Assembly: GCA_018268695.1 (NCBI GenBank)
Contig: JAFDWD010001125.1
Span: forward strand, 1-27,049
Origin: Actinomycetota bacterium
GTDB taxonomy: Bacteria > Actinomycetota > Thermoleophilia > Solirubrobacterales > 70-9
Direction: 5' to 3'
Length of the DNA: 27,049 nucleotides
The notes below the pieces were generated by a model. The model did no database searches and had not been told where the DNA came from. It was given only the letters and a program-made list of their open reading frames with translations. Shown in pieces: positions 14,161 to 20,930 of the stretch. Position 1 is the stretch's first letter, and each line of letters opens with the position of its first letter. Both the position numbers and the translations under genes were made by a program.

Positions 14161-14495
14161 GCGGCGGCGTCGTCCACTGCATGGAGGCGCCCTACGACCG
14201 CTACGTCGGTCGGGGGCGCGATCCGCGCACCGGCGAGCCGGGGGAGTGGGGCAATCCCTACTCTCACCGGCCCAGCCGGGTCGCCGGTGTGATCGTCGTG
14301 CCGACCCTGGCCGAGGCGATCCGCCGACACGAACTCTGGCTCGCCGACCGGCTGCGGCGCGGGCTGATCCCGCTCGACCGGATGGCCGAGCTTGAGCACG
14401 AGACGCTCGGCTGCTGGTGCCGGCAGCCCGGCCCCTGCCACGCCCACACCCTGAGACGCGCGGCGATCTGGGCGGCGGCCCGGCTCCGCGCCTGA
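14157..14495 (+). CDS. DUF4326 domain protein
   Basis: The 112-residue product has the DUF4326 signature in order: YVGRGRDPRTGEPGEWGNPY near the N terminus, an AIRRHELWLADRL helix, and LGCWCRQPGPCHAHTL near the C terminus. The Cys/His cluster could bind a metal. The family is widespread in phages and plasmids and has no agreed function. It is the last of the coupled genes 12927-14495 and lies directly before the presumed origin of transfer. Neighbouring SLOG and DUF4326 genes suggest nucleotide or modified-base handling, which is only an inference. Confidence 0.85.
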   Translation: MSGGVVHCMEAPYDRYVGRGRDPRTGEPGEWGNPYSHRPSRVAGVIVVPTLAEAIRRHELWLADRLRRGLIPLDRMAELEHETLGCWCRQPGPCHAHTLRRAAIWAAARLRA

Positions 14496-14500
14496 TCGAC

Positions 14501-14620
14501 CCCGCCCACCTGCCGCAGCTTCGCGGCGCCGGCCGGCCCGCGCAAATGCTGCGCCCTTCCCCTCGCTGCGCTCGGTGCGCGGTCCGCCCGTCGCCGCCTC
14601 GGGCTGGCTAGGTGGGCGGG
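14501..14620 (+). repeat. Nested inverted-repeat element, family C, copy 2
   Basis: Outer arms CCCGCCCACCT at 14501-14511 and AGGTGGGCGGG at 14610-14620 are perfect; GCC/GGC just inside extends them across one bulged T. The core 14539-14581 (CGCGCAAATG ... CTCGGTGCGCG) is a shortened version of the 12809-12856 core. It begins six bases after the DUF4326 stop. Unlike other copies, it is about 525 bases from the next gene. Confidence 0.75.
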
Positions 14621-14639
14621 TGAGGAGAGCGCCGGGAAG

Positions 14640-15106
14640 ACCCGGTGCAGGGAGGCCCATCCTGGCGAGATGACCCGCGACCCCGGTTCCTCGCCCACCA
14701 GGCCGGGCCGGGGCGCGACCCGCTCCGGCGACACCTTCGCCGTTCTTCGGCGACGGCCTCACCCGCTCCGTCCTCCCGGCCCCGGCGTCCGTCCGGACGG
14801 CCACGACCGCCACCGCCACGCGGCTCGGGCAGGCGAGCGGGCTGGCGCCCGCCCGCCTGCCCTCGCCCGATCCCAGAAGGCAGGCAAGGAAAGAAGCCAG
14901 GAAAGCCAAGCCAGTCAAGGCAAAGAGTCAGCAAGCAGAAGAAGCCAACCAGTCACAAGCCAGGCAATCCAGAAGGCAAGAGCCAGAGTCAAGGCCAGAG
15001 CTCAGAAGGCCAGTGAGAGGCAGGCAAGGAGGCAGCAGGCAGGCAGTCCAAGCCACAGTCAGAGACAAAGCCAAAGAGCACGACACATTACGGACCCTCC
15101 GGTCCC
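14640..15106 (+). other. Candidate origin of transfer: hairpins plus thymine-poor tract
   Basis: This stretch before the relaxase has no supportable gene. A 12-bp palindrome, CCGTCCGGACGG, lies at 14789-14800. A strong hairpin spans 14827-14862: GGGCAGGCG pairs with CGCCTGCCC, then after an A-C mismatch GCGGGC pairs with GCCCGC around a TGGC loop. Next comes about 180 bases (14881-15060) of irregular GCCAG/AGGCA/CAAGC repeats with only nine thymines on the plus strand, unlike anything else in the window. MobF relaxases act at an oriT normally found next to their gene, with an inverted repeat beside the nick site. I cannot identify the nick site itself. ACCCGGTGCAGGG at 14640-14652 resembles the shared motif at 15107. 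Confidence 0.5.
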
Positions 15107-15147
15107 ACCCGGTGCAAGGGCCGCTCCCGCTGGCCAACAGGGGCATG
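15107..15147 (+). promoter_or_regulatory. Spaced motif shared with the ssb leader, copy at the relaxase start
   Basis: ACCCGGTGCAAGG (15107-15119), GGCCAAC (15132-15138) and GCATG (15143-15147) repeat the arrangement at 11988-12028 base for base in spacing. The final ATG is the preferred relaxase start, so the motif spans its ribosome binding region (CAGGGGC). It might be a relaxase-binding autoregulatory site or a translational leader. Confidence 0.5.
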
Positions 15148-18100
15148 GTCGGAGTGACGAAGATCGGCGCCCGCAACGCGGGCTACTGGCTGGCCGCCGT
15201 GCGCGACGGCGAGGAGGACTACTACACGGAACCGGGCGAGGCGCCCGGCTACTGGCTCGGCTCGCTGGCCGGGGAGCTGGGCCTCGAAGGCGTGGTCGAC
15301 GGCGAGGACTACGGCGCCATCCTCGCCGGTCAGGACCCCTCAACCGGGACGACGCTGGTCGCCCGCCCGGAGCGCCGGACCTACACCGACACCCAGGGAC
15401 GGGAGCGGAAGTCCGAGCCGACGCTCGGCTACGACGTGCGCTTCTCGGCGCCGAAGTCGGTCTCGCTGCTGTGGGCGATCGGCTCGCCTGAGGTGCGGGC
15501 GGCGGTGCTCGGGATCCACGCCGAGGCGGTCGCCGCCGGGATGGCCCGGCTCGAGCGAGAGGCCTGCTGGGTCGCCCGCGGCAAGGGCGGGATGCGGCTC
15601 GAGCCCGGCGCCGGATTCGTCGGGATGGGCTTCCTCCACCGCTCCAGCCGGGCCGGGGATCCCTCGATCCACACCCACGTCGTGACCAGCAACATGACCC
15701 GGGCGCTGTCGGACGGCAAGTGGCTATCTCTCGCCAACCCGAAGCGCTCCTCGCCGCTCCTGCGTGACGCGAAGGCGGCGGGCCACGTCTACCAGGCGGA
15801 GCTGCGGGCCGGGATCACCCGGCGGTTCGGGCTCGAGTGGGGGGAGGTCAGGAACGGCCACGCCGACCTGCACCTCTTCTCCCGCGGGGAGATCGAGCAC
15901 TTCTCCCAGCGCCGGGCGGAGATCGTCGAGCGGCTGGCCGAACTCGGGGTCAACACGGCCGCCGCCGCCGTGGTCGCCGCCTACCAGACCCGGGAGGCCA
16001 AGGACTACGGGGTCTCCTTCGACAACCAGCGCGCCGACTGGATCGCGCGGGCGGCGGAGTTCGGCACCGACGAGGCCTCGATCGACCGCGCCATCGCCCG
16101 CTCGCGCCCGCGTCGGCCGCGGCCGATCGGACCCGAGGAGGTCGACGCGGCGCTGACCGAGCTCGAGGAGCACCACAGTCACTTCGACCGCCGCGACCTG
16201 CTCTGCACGCTGGCCTCGCAGCTGCGCGAGGGGGCCGACGCCGAGGCGCTCGAGCGCGCGGTCGCGAGGCTCCTCGCCGGCGACCGACTGGTCGAGATCC
16301 ACCGTGGCCACGAGCCGCTCGGCGCCTCCTACTACACGACCCCGCGGCTCTGGGAGATGGAGCGCAGGGTGGTCGACGCGGCGGTCGGGGGGACCGGCGC
16401 CGGGGCCGCGCGGATCGACGAGGCGACGCTCGGGGCGGTGCTCGATCGTCACCGCTACCTCGGCGCCGAGCAGGCGGAGATGGTCGCCCGCCTGACCACC
16501 GGCGGCGAGCGGGTGATCACCGTTGCGGCGCTGCCGGGGACCGGCAAGACGACGGCGCTGAAGGCGGCCGCCGAGGGCTGGTCGGCGGGCGGGTTCCGCG
16601 GCATCGGGGTCTCGACCGCGAAGAGCGCGACGAACGAGATCCAAGGGGTGGGGCTGCCGGCGGTCTCGATCACGAAGCTCCTGATGCTCACCTCCGAACG
16701 GATCGAGAAGGGCCTCGAGCCACTGCCGCCGGGGGCGGTGATCGTGGTCGACGAGGCGAGCGCGATGTCGACGCCGCACGCTGCGGCGCTGCTGGCATTG
16801 ATCGAGCGCTGCGAGGGCAAGCTGGTGCTGATCGGCGACCCGCACCAGATCGGCGCGGTCGGGCCGGGCGGCATCTACGGCCACCTCGCCCGCCGCCTCG
16901 AGACGATCGAGCTGACCGAGATCCGGCGCCAGCGCGAGGAGGTCGACCGGCAGGTTGTCGAACTCGCACATGAGGGGCGCGGCTCGGACGCCCTCGACGT
17001 GCTCGCCGCGAACGAGCGACTGCGGATCGCCGACACCCACGAGGAGGCGCTCGGGGCGCTCGCGCTCGACTGGCACCGCACCTTCGCCGCCGGCTCCGAC
17101 GCGGTGATGATCGCGCGGCGGAACGACGACGTCGAGCGGCTGAACGAGACGGCGCGCGAGTTTCGCCTCGCCTGCGGCGAACTCGGCGAGGGCCTCGTCG
17201 TCGCCGACCGCGAATACAACGTCGGCGACCGGATCCTGACCAGGGTCAACACCCCGGAGGTGTCGAACCGCGAGCGCTGGGAGATCGTCGACGTCGACCG
17301 CGGCGAGGGCAGCCTCACGGTCCGCCGCCTCGGCGGCGAGGAGGGCGGCGCCGTGCTCGGGGCGCGCTACCTGGCGAGGGCGACGCCGGAGGGCGACCCG
17401 GCGATCCAGCACGCCTACGCGCTGACCACCTACGCCGTCCAGGGCAAGACCTTCGAGGAGGCGTTCGTCCTCCTCGACCCGGGGATCAGCCGCGAGGACT
17501 TCGTCGTCGCGACCTCCCGCGCCCGTGGCGAGACGGTCGCCTACGGCGTCGCCGCGACCCAGCTGACCGACGCCGAGCTCGGTCCAGGGAGACGGGAGAT
17601 CGTCGACCCGCTGCACGATCTCCGCCACGGTGCCGAGCGGGTGGCGAGCGAGTACCCGGCGGTCGAGGTCGACGCGCGCAAGCGCCTGGAGGCCCTCGGC
17701 ACGGTCGAGCTGGCCCGCCGCCGCGCCGAGCTCGAGCGGACGCTGGCCGAGGCGGGAGGGCCTTCGCCCGCGGCCGAACGGCTGGGCGCCCTCGACGCGC
17801 GGATCGCCGCCGGGAGGACGCGGATGGAGGCGCTCGCCACCGAACGGGCCGCCGCGCCCGACCGCGCCGCCGCCGAGCGGCTCGCGACGCTCGAGCGCCA
17901 GGGCACCTCCCAGCTCGGGCGCCTCGAGGCCGAGCGTGGCGAGCTGGCCCGTGCGGCGGCGGCGGAGCCCGCCCCCGCCGCACGGGCCGCCGAGGCCCGC
18001 TTCGAGCTGCGCCTGGTCGAGGAGCGGATGCTCCACCTGCGCCGCAGGCAGGTCGCCGCCGAGAAGCTCGACCCGACGACGCCGATCCTCGAGGCGCTCG

Positions 18101-18342
18101 GCCCCTTCCCGAAGGACCCGGCCCTGGCGCGGGCCTGGGATGACGGCGCCGACCTGATCCACGCCTTCCGCCAGCGCCACGGGATCACCTCGTCCGACGG
18201 TGACCCGCTCGGGCCGCGCTCGGGCGACGCCGCGCGGCGCCGGGAGCGCCAGGAGGCCCAGCGGCGACTCGCCCGGATCCAGCAGCAGCTCGAGCACGAG
18301 CGGGTGCAGGCGGCGGAGCGCTCGCTCGAGATCGTTCCGTAG
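15145..18342 (+). CDS. MobF-family conjugative relaxase-helicase (TrwC/TraA type)
   Basis: From ATG 15145 the product is 1065 residues. The N-terminal relaxase domain begins MVGVTKIGARNAGYWLAAV. It has a candidate catalytic tyrosine pair (Tyr26-Tyr27), YDVRFSAPKSVSLLW at 96-110, and the metal-binding histidines FLH165 and IH176TH178VV. The helicase part has Walker A LPGTGKTT (463-470), Walker B VIVVDEASAM, GDPHQIGAVGPGG, and a UvrD-type C-terminal motif YAVQGKTFEEAFV ... FVVATSRARG. A coiled-coil-like charged tail completes it. The protein should nick oriT, stay on the 5' end and unwind the strand for transfer with the TraG-like coupling protein. In-frame sequence upstream to 15013 is low complexity and rejected; GTG 15154 is another possible start. 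Confidence 0.95.
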   Translation: MVGVTKIGARNAGYWLAAVRDGEEDYYTEPGEAPGYWLGSLAGELGLEGVVDGEDYGAILAGQDPSTGTTLVARPERRTYTDTQGRERKSEPTLGYDVRFSAPKSVSLLWAIGSPEVRAAVLGIHAEAVAAGMARLEREACWVARGKGGMRLEPGAGFVGMGFLHRSSRAGDPSIHTHVVTSNMTRALSDGKWLSLANPKRSSPLLRDAKAAGHVYQAELRAGITRRFGLEWGEVRNGHADLHLFSRGEIEHFSQRRAEIVERLAELGVNTAAAAVVAAYQTREAKDYGVSFDNQRADWIARAAEFGTDEASIDRAIARSRPRRPRPIGPEEVDAALTELEEHHSHFDRRDLLCTLASQLREGADAEALERAVARLLAGDRLVEIHRGHEPLGASYYTTPRLWEMERRVVDAAVGGTGAGAARIDEATLGAVLDRHRYLGAEQAEMVARLTTGGERVITVAALPGTGKTTALKAAAEGWSAGGFRGIGVSTAKSATNEIQGVGLPAVSITKLLMLTSERIEKGLEPLPPGAVIVVDEASAMSTPHAAALLALIERCEGKLVLIGDPHQIGAVGPGGIYGHLARRLETIELTEIRRQREEVDRQVVELAHEGRGSDALDVLAANERLRIADTHEEALGALALDWHRTFAAGSDAVMIARRNDDVERLNETAREFRLACGELGEGLVVADREYNVGDRILTRVNTPEVSNRERWEIVDVDRGEGSLTVRRLGGEEGGAVLGARYLARATPEGDPAIQHAYALTTYAVQGKTFEEAFVLLDPGISREDFVVATSRARGETVAYGVAATQLTDAELGPGRREIVDPLHDLRHGAERVASEYPAVEVDARKRLEALGTVELARRRAELERTLAEAGGPSPAAERLGALDARIAAGRTRMEALATERAAAPDRAAAERLATLERQGTSQLGRLEAERGELARAAAAEPAPAARAAEARFELRLVEERMLHLRRRQVAAEKLDPTTPILEALGPFPKDPALARAWDDGADLIHAFRQRHGITSSDGDPLGPRSGDAARRRERQEAQRRLARIQQQLEHERVQAAERSLEIVP

Positions 18343-18452
18343 CGGCTACGAGTTACTTCGACTCAGTTACTTCGCTGAGCGTTGCATTGCGGCGACCGAT
18401 GGCGCTCCACAACGGCCGGAGGTCCACCCGAGTGCCCATCCGTCAGAGCCGC
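18343..18452. other. Gap between relaxase and SCO1 genes
   Basis: This short convergent gap holds a direct repeat AGTTACTTCG at 18351-18360 and 18365-18374. The second copy lies in the loop of CTCAG/CTGAG. Base composition drops toward A+T relative to the relaxase gene. I see no T-run terminator. It may mark the edge of the inserted SCO1-CtaG cargo. Confidence 0.4.
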
Positions 18453-19250
18453 TTACTCAGCCGAAGCCGGAAGTTCCCGGTGCATCACATGTCCTAGGGC
18501 AGCCAGGGCGGCGGCGGTGGTCCAGTCCGGTTGTGGTGGGTGCTTTTGATGCTTTCGCCCTTCAGCGCTGAGGAACTTCTGGAGCTTCGGATTTAGCTTC
18601 CCCGTGTAGTCGGGCGCCGCGTCCTCGACGATCCGCTCGTTGCCCTCGGGGTCGATCACGAAGTAGTTGTCGGAGTGGTCGATGTCGTAGGTCAGCGGCT
18701 TGCCAGTCATCCAGTCGATGTCGGGCGGATTGTCCTCGGGGATTTTGATGTAGGTGAACTCGAAGAATTTCTGGAACTTCGCCAGGTCCGCGGGGCTCAT
18801 CCTGACCAGCTGCCAGCCCGCGTGCGTGAGCTTCGCGTAGGCGGCGAGACGGGCCACCGTGTCGCGGTGAGGATCAACCGAGAGCTCCACGATCTCAACC
18901 TTCGAGTCGGCGTTGTCGGCCTGGAGCGCCTTTTCGACCTGGAGGAGGATGCCCGTCGTGAACGGGCAGATGTCGGCGCAGAGCGTCAGAAACGGGACCA
19001 GCATCACGGTCTTTCCCTTGAAGGCGCCGAGGCTGACCTTTTCGTCGTGCTGATTGGTCATCGGCAGCCTGTCGAGCGCCGCCGGCACGGGCTGGTCGAT
19101 CACCGTCCCGTAGTTGGCTGCCGACTCCCGCGCGGGAAGGCTGGTCCCGCCGGAGGAACCTCCGCAGCCGGCCAGCGCGACGGCGAGGAGAACCACGAGG
19201 ACCGCCGCGAAGGCCGCAGGCTGCGATCTGTCGTCCCCGGCGATCTTCAA
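18453..19250 (-). CDS. SCO1/SenC-family copper chaperone lipoprotein
   Basis: The 265-residue product has a lipoprotein signal (AVLVVLLAVALAGC, lipid-anchor Cys29) followed by the thioredoxin-like SCO fold. It has the copper-binding/redox pair Cys91/Cys95 (TLCADICPFTTG) and the matching His192 (DIDHSDNYFVIDPEG). SCO proteins deliver copper to the CuA site of cytochrome oxidase on the outer face of the membrane. ATG 19250 overlaps the ctaG stop as ATGA, so both are made from one transcript. The tail after about residue 230 (RKHQKHPPQPDWTTAAALAA) is longer than usual and may be read-through into new sequence at the end of the cargo. A role in copper supply or tolerance is inferred. Confidence 0.9.
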   Translation of the reverse strand: MKIAGDDRSQPAAFAAVLVVLLAVALAGCGGSSGGTSLPARESAANYGTVIDQPVPAALDRLPMTNQHDEKVSLGAFKGKTVMLVPFLTLCADICPFTTGILLQVEKALQADNADSKVEIVELSVDPHRDTVARLAAYAKLTHAGWQLVRMSPADLAKFQKFFEFTYIKIPEDNPPDIDWMTGKPLTYDIDHSDNYFVIDPEGNERIVEDAAPDYTGKLNPKLQKFLSAEGRKHQKHPPQPDWTTAAALAALGHVMHRELPASAE

Positions 19251-20191
19251 CTCGCCTTCGGGGTCCGCCCGTCCGAGGACAGGAGGCGGTTACGCAGTTC
19301 GGCGGCGCGGCCCGCGGCGACGGCGCGACCGGCGCGTCGCTCGTCGAGGTCGACGCCGCGTTCGATCGCGAGGTCGATCAGCTCCTGGCGTTCGGTGTCC
19401 TGCTGTGCCCAGCGGAGGACCAGCCAGGCGAGGATGGCGAACATCGTCGTCGCGCTCTGGATCATCAGGACGACCCCGGCGAGGCTCTGGTCGGTGATCG
19501 GGCTGAGATTGTGGGCTTCGTCGCTGGCGACGTAGAAGGTGTAGAAGACCGTCCCCGACCACATCAGGATGTTGGCCAGGACCATGCTCGAAAAGTGGAT
19601 GCCCGCGGCGTAGATCGCCTTCGCCCCGTTGCCGAACCACTCGGGCTTCGGGAACGGACCGAGCAGGGCCACCCACATCAGCACACCGGCGGCGATGAAG
19701 CTGGCGTGCTCACACAGATGGACGACCTCGTTTTCGGCGGCAAGCTGGTAGGCCGGTGGAGCGTGCCAGCCGAACATCACTACGGCCCAGAGCGCCACCG
19801 CGACCACCGGGTGGGTCAAGCCGCGGAGATGGCTGAAGCCGGGCCTGCTTAGGATCGGCCCGAGGACCGCCCCGGTCAACCCGAGCGCCAGCAGCAGCGA
19901 GTCCTCCTCGAGCAGGATCGTGTGTTGGACCATGTGGCCCCAGACGAAGTTGTCGGCGAGGTCGTCCATCGGCCCCACGGTCACCAGGACGATCACCGCG
20001 AGGCCGGTGGTGAAGCTGGCCTGGCGCCAGAGGCTCGGTTGGCGGCCGCGCTCGCGCAGTCGGCCGACGCGGTAGAAGTAGGCGACCCCGATCAGGATCG
20101 GGAGCGTGATCGAGGTGATCGTGCTCCATTCGAGGCTGAGGTCCCACGACAGATCGAGGTGCATCGCGGGCTGCGGTTCTATTGCACGCAC
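19247..20191 (-). CDS. ctaG: CtaG-type cytochrome oxidase assembly membrane protein
   Basis: The 314-residue product (from GTG 20191; ATG 20164, MHLDLSWDLSLEWS, is an equally good start) has about seven membrane segments. It carries the caa3-CtaG family features: WGHMVQHTILLEE, FGWHAPPAYQLAAENE with LCEHASFIAAGVLMW, and GIHFSSMVLANILMWSG. The repeated histidines in membrane segments probably bind copper. CtaG of this type helps assemble caa3-type cytochrome oxidase and is often beside SCO1, as here. The C-terminal 50 residues are charged and cytoplasmic. It starts divergently from the sigma-factor gene across a 150-base gap. It looks like respiratory or copper cargo in the mobile element. Confidence 0.88.
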   Translation of the reverse strand: MRAIEPQPAMHLDLSWDLSLEWSTITSITLPILIGVAYFYRVGRLRERGRQPSLWRQASFTTGLAVIVLVTVGPMDDLADNFVWGHMVQHTILLEEDSLLLALGLTGAVLGPILSRPGFSHLRGLTHPVVAVALWAVVMFGWHAPPAYQLAAENEVVHLCEHASFIAAGVLMWVALLGPFPKPEWFGNGAKAIYAAGIHFSSMVLANILMWSGTVFYTFYVASDEAHNLSPITDQSLAGVVLMIQSATTMFAILAWLVLRWAQQDTERQELIDLAIERGVDLDERRAGRAVAAGRAAELRNRLLSSDGRTPKAS

Positions 20192-20299
20192 CTAAAGGTT
20201 GTCTCTAGCGGGGCGCGGGCGGCACCGAGATGAGGGCGAAAGGTTGAAGCCAAAGCCGATGCCACGGGAACCTGGGTGATGCCGAGCAGTAGCGGAACG

Positions 20300-20379
20300 G
20301 CTGTCGCCGGGAGGCCGAGCGGCCCGATCCTGGCACGCCTGCGGCGTGCGGCGGGGCCGCATGGCCTCCCGGCGACAGC
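20300..20379 (+). repeat. Nested inverted-repeat element, family A, copy 6, covering a start codon
   Basis: Arms 20300-20325 (GCTGTCGCCGGGAGGCC ...) and 20354-20379 pair at 24 of 26 positions. The core GCACGCC-TGC-GGCGTGC at 20333-20349 follows GATCCTG as at 251. The central pairs are swapped relative to copies 1 and 4 (GCC/GGC for GGC/GCC), a compensatory change. The right arm contains ATG 20361. This copy is 5 kb beyond the relaxase start, showing the family is not limited to the left region. Confidence 0.85.
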
Positions 20380-20930
20380 ACCACCGACCACGGAAGGAAC
20401 GGAACTCCCGCCTCCTCGACCGACTGATGCGCGAGCACGGCGCGCGCTTCCGCCGTCAGGCCCACTTCCACTCCGAGCGGCCCCAGGACGCCGAGGACGC
20501 GCTCGGCGACGCCTGCGTGCAGTTTCTCCTCCACTTCGAGGGCGACGGCATCGAGGAGGCGCGGCGCTGGATGTTGGTCGTGGTGAAGCGCTGCGCCTGG
20601 GCGATCGCCCGCCGGCGCCGCGAACGCCGCGCCGTCGTCGAGGAGGTCTCCACCCAGCAGATCGAGGCGGGGCACGGTGTCGAGCCGGCGGAGGAGCGCC
20701 GCGGTCCCGGACAGCTGATCGAGGCGGCCGAGCAGGTCGCCGGCTTCGCCGCCGCGCTCGGGATGCTGAAGCCCGACGAGCGGCGGGCCCTGATCCTCCT
20801 CGCGCTCGGCTACTCCTTCGAGGAGATCGCGGCGATCGAGGGCTGGACGTACTCGAAGGTCAAGCGCTCCACCTACGAGGGTCGCCTGCGCCTGCGACGG
20901 ATGTTCGGGCAAGGGGGGGAAGAGTCGTGA
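20361..20930 (+). CDS. ECF-like RNA polymerase sigma factor
   Basis: The product (189 residues from ATG 20361) has a sigma-70 region 2-like helix set (SERPQDAEDALGDACVQFLLHFE ... ARRWMLVVVKRCAWAIARRRRER). A linker precedes region 4 (ALGMLKPDERRALILLALGYSFEEIAAIEGWTYSKVKRSTYEGRLRLR), the helix-turn-helix that reads the -35 box. It should redirect RNA polymerase to a set of promoters, possibly on this element. The start is uncertain: GTG 20346, ATG 20361 (inside a hairpin arm) and ATG 20427 are all in frame and none has a strong ribosome site. The stop overlaps the next gene as GTGA; that gene may encode its regulator. Confidence 0.8.
   Translation: MASRRQHHRPRKERNSRLLDRLMREHGARFRRQAHFHSERPQDAEDALGDACVQFLLHFEGDGIEEARRWMLVVVKRCAWAIARRRRERRAVVEEVSTQQIEAGHGVEPAEERRGPGQLIEAAEQVAGFAAALGMLKPDERRALILLALGYSFEEIAAIEGWTYSKVKRSTYEGRLRLRRMFGQGGEES

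Noticed and set aside
1914..14620. Integron attC sites as an explanation for the nested repeats
   Set aside because: The arms do not carry the GTTRRRY/RYYYAAC end boxes, there is no integron integrase in the window, and single elements precede multi-gene units.
14881..15060. CRISPR-like or coding repeat tract
   Set aside because: The GCCAG/AGGCA units have no fixed repeat length or spacers, and every frame gives low-complexity Gln/Ser/Arg/Lys peptides without a ribosome site.
15724..18297. Very long minus-strand reading frame opposite the relaxase-helicase gene
   Set aside because: It is the antisense shadow of a high-GC gene: the plus strand holds all conserved motifs, and the minus frame is Arg/Ala/Gly/Asp-rich low-complexity sequence without any domain.
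216..20379. Simple Rho-independent terminators as the full explanation of the elements
   Set aside because: None of the element hairpins is followed by a T-run; the one true terminator (12687-12718) looks different and lies beside, not within, an element. Rho-assisted termination remains possible.
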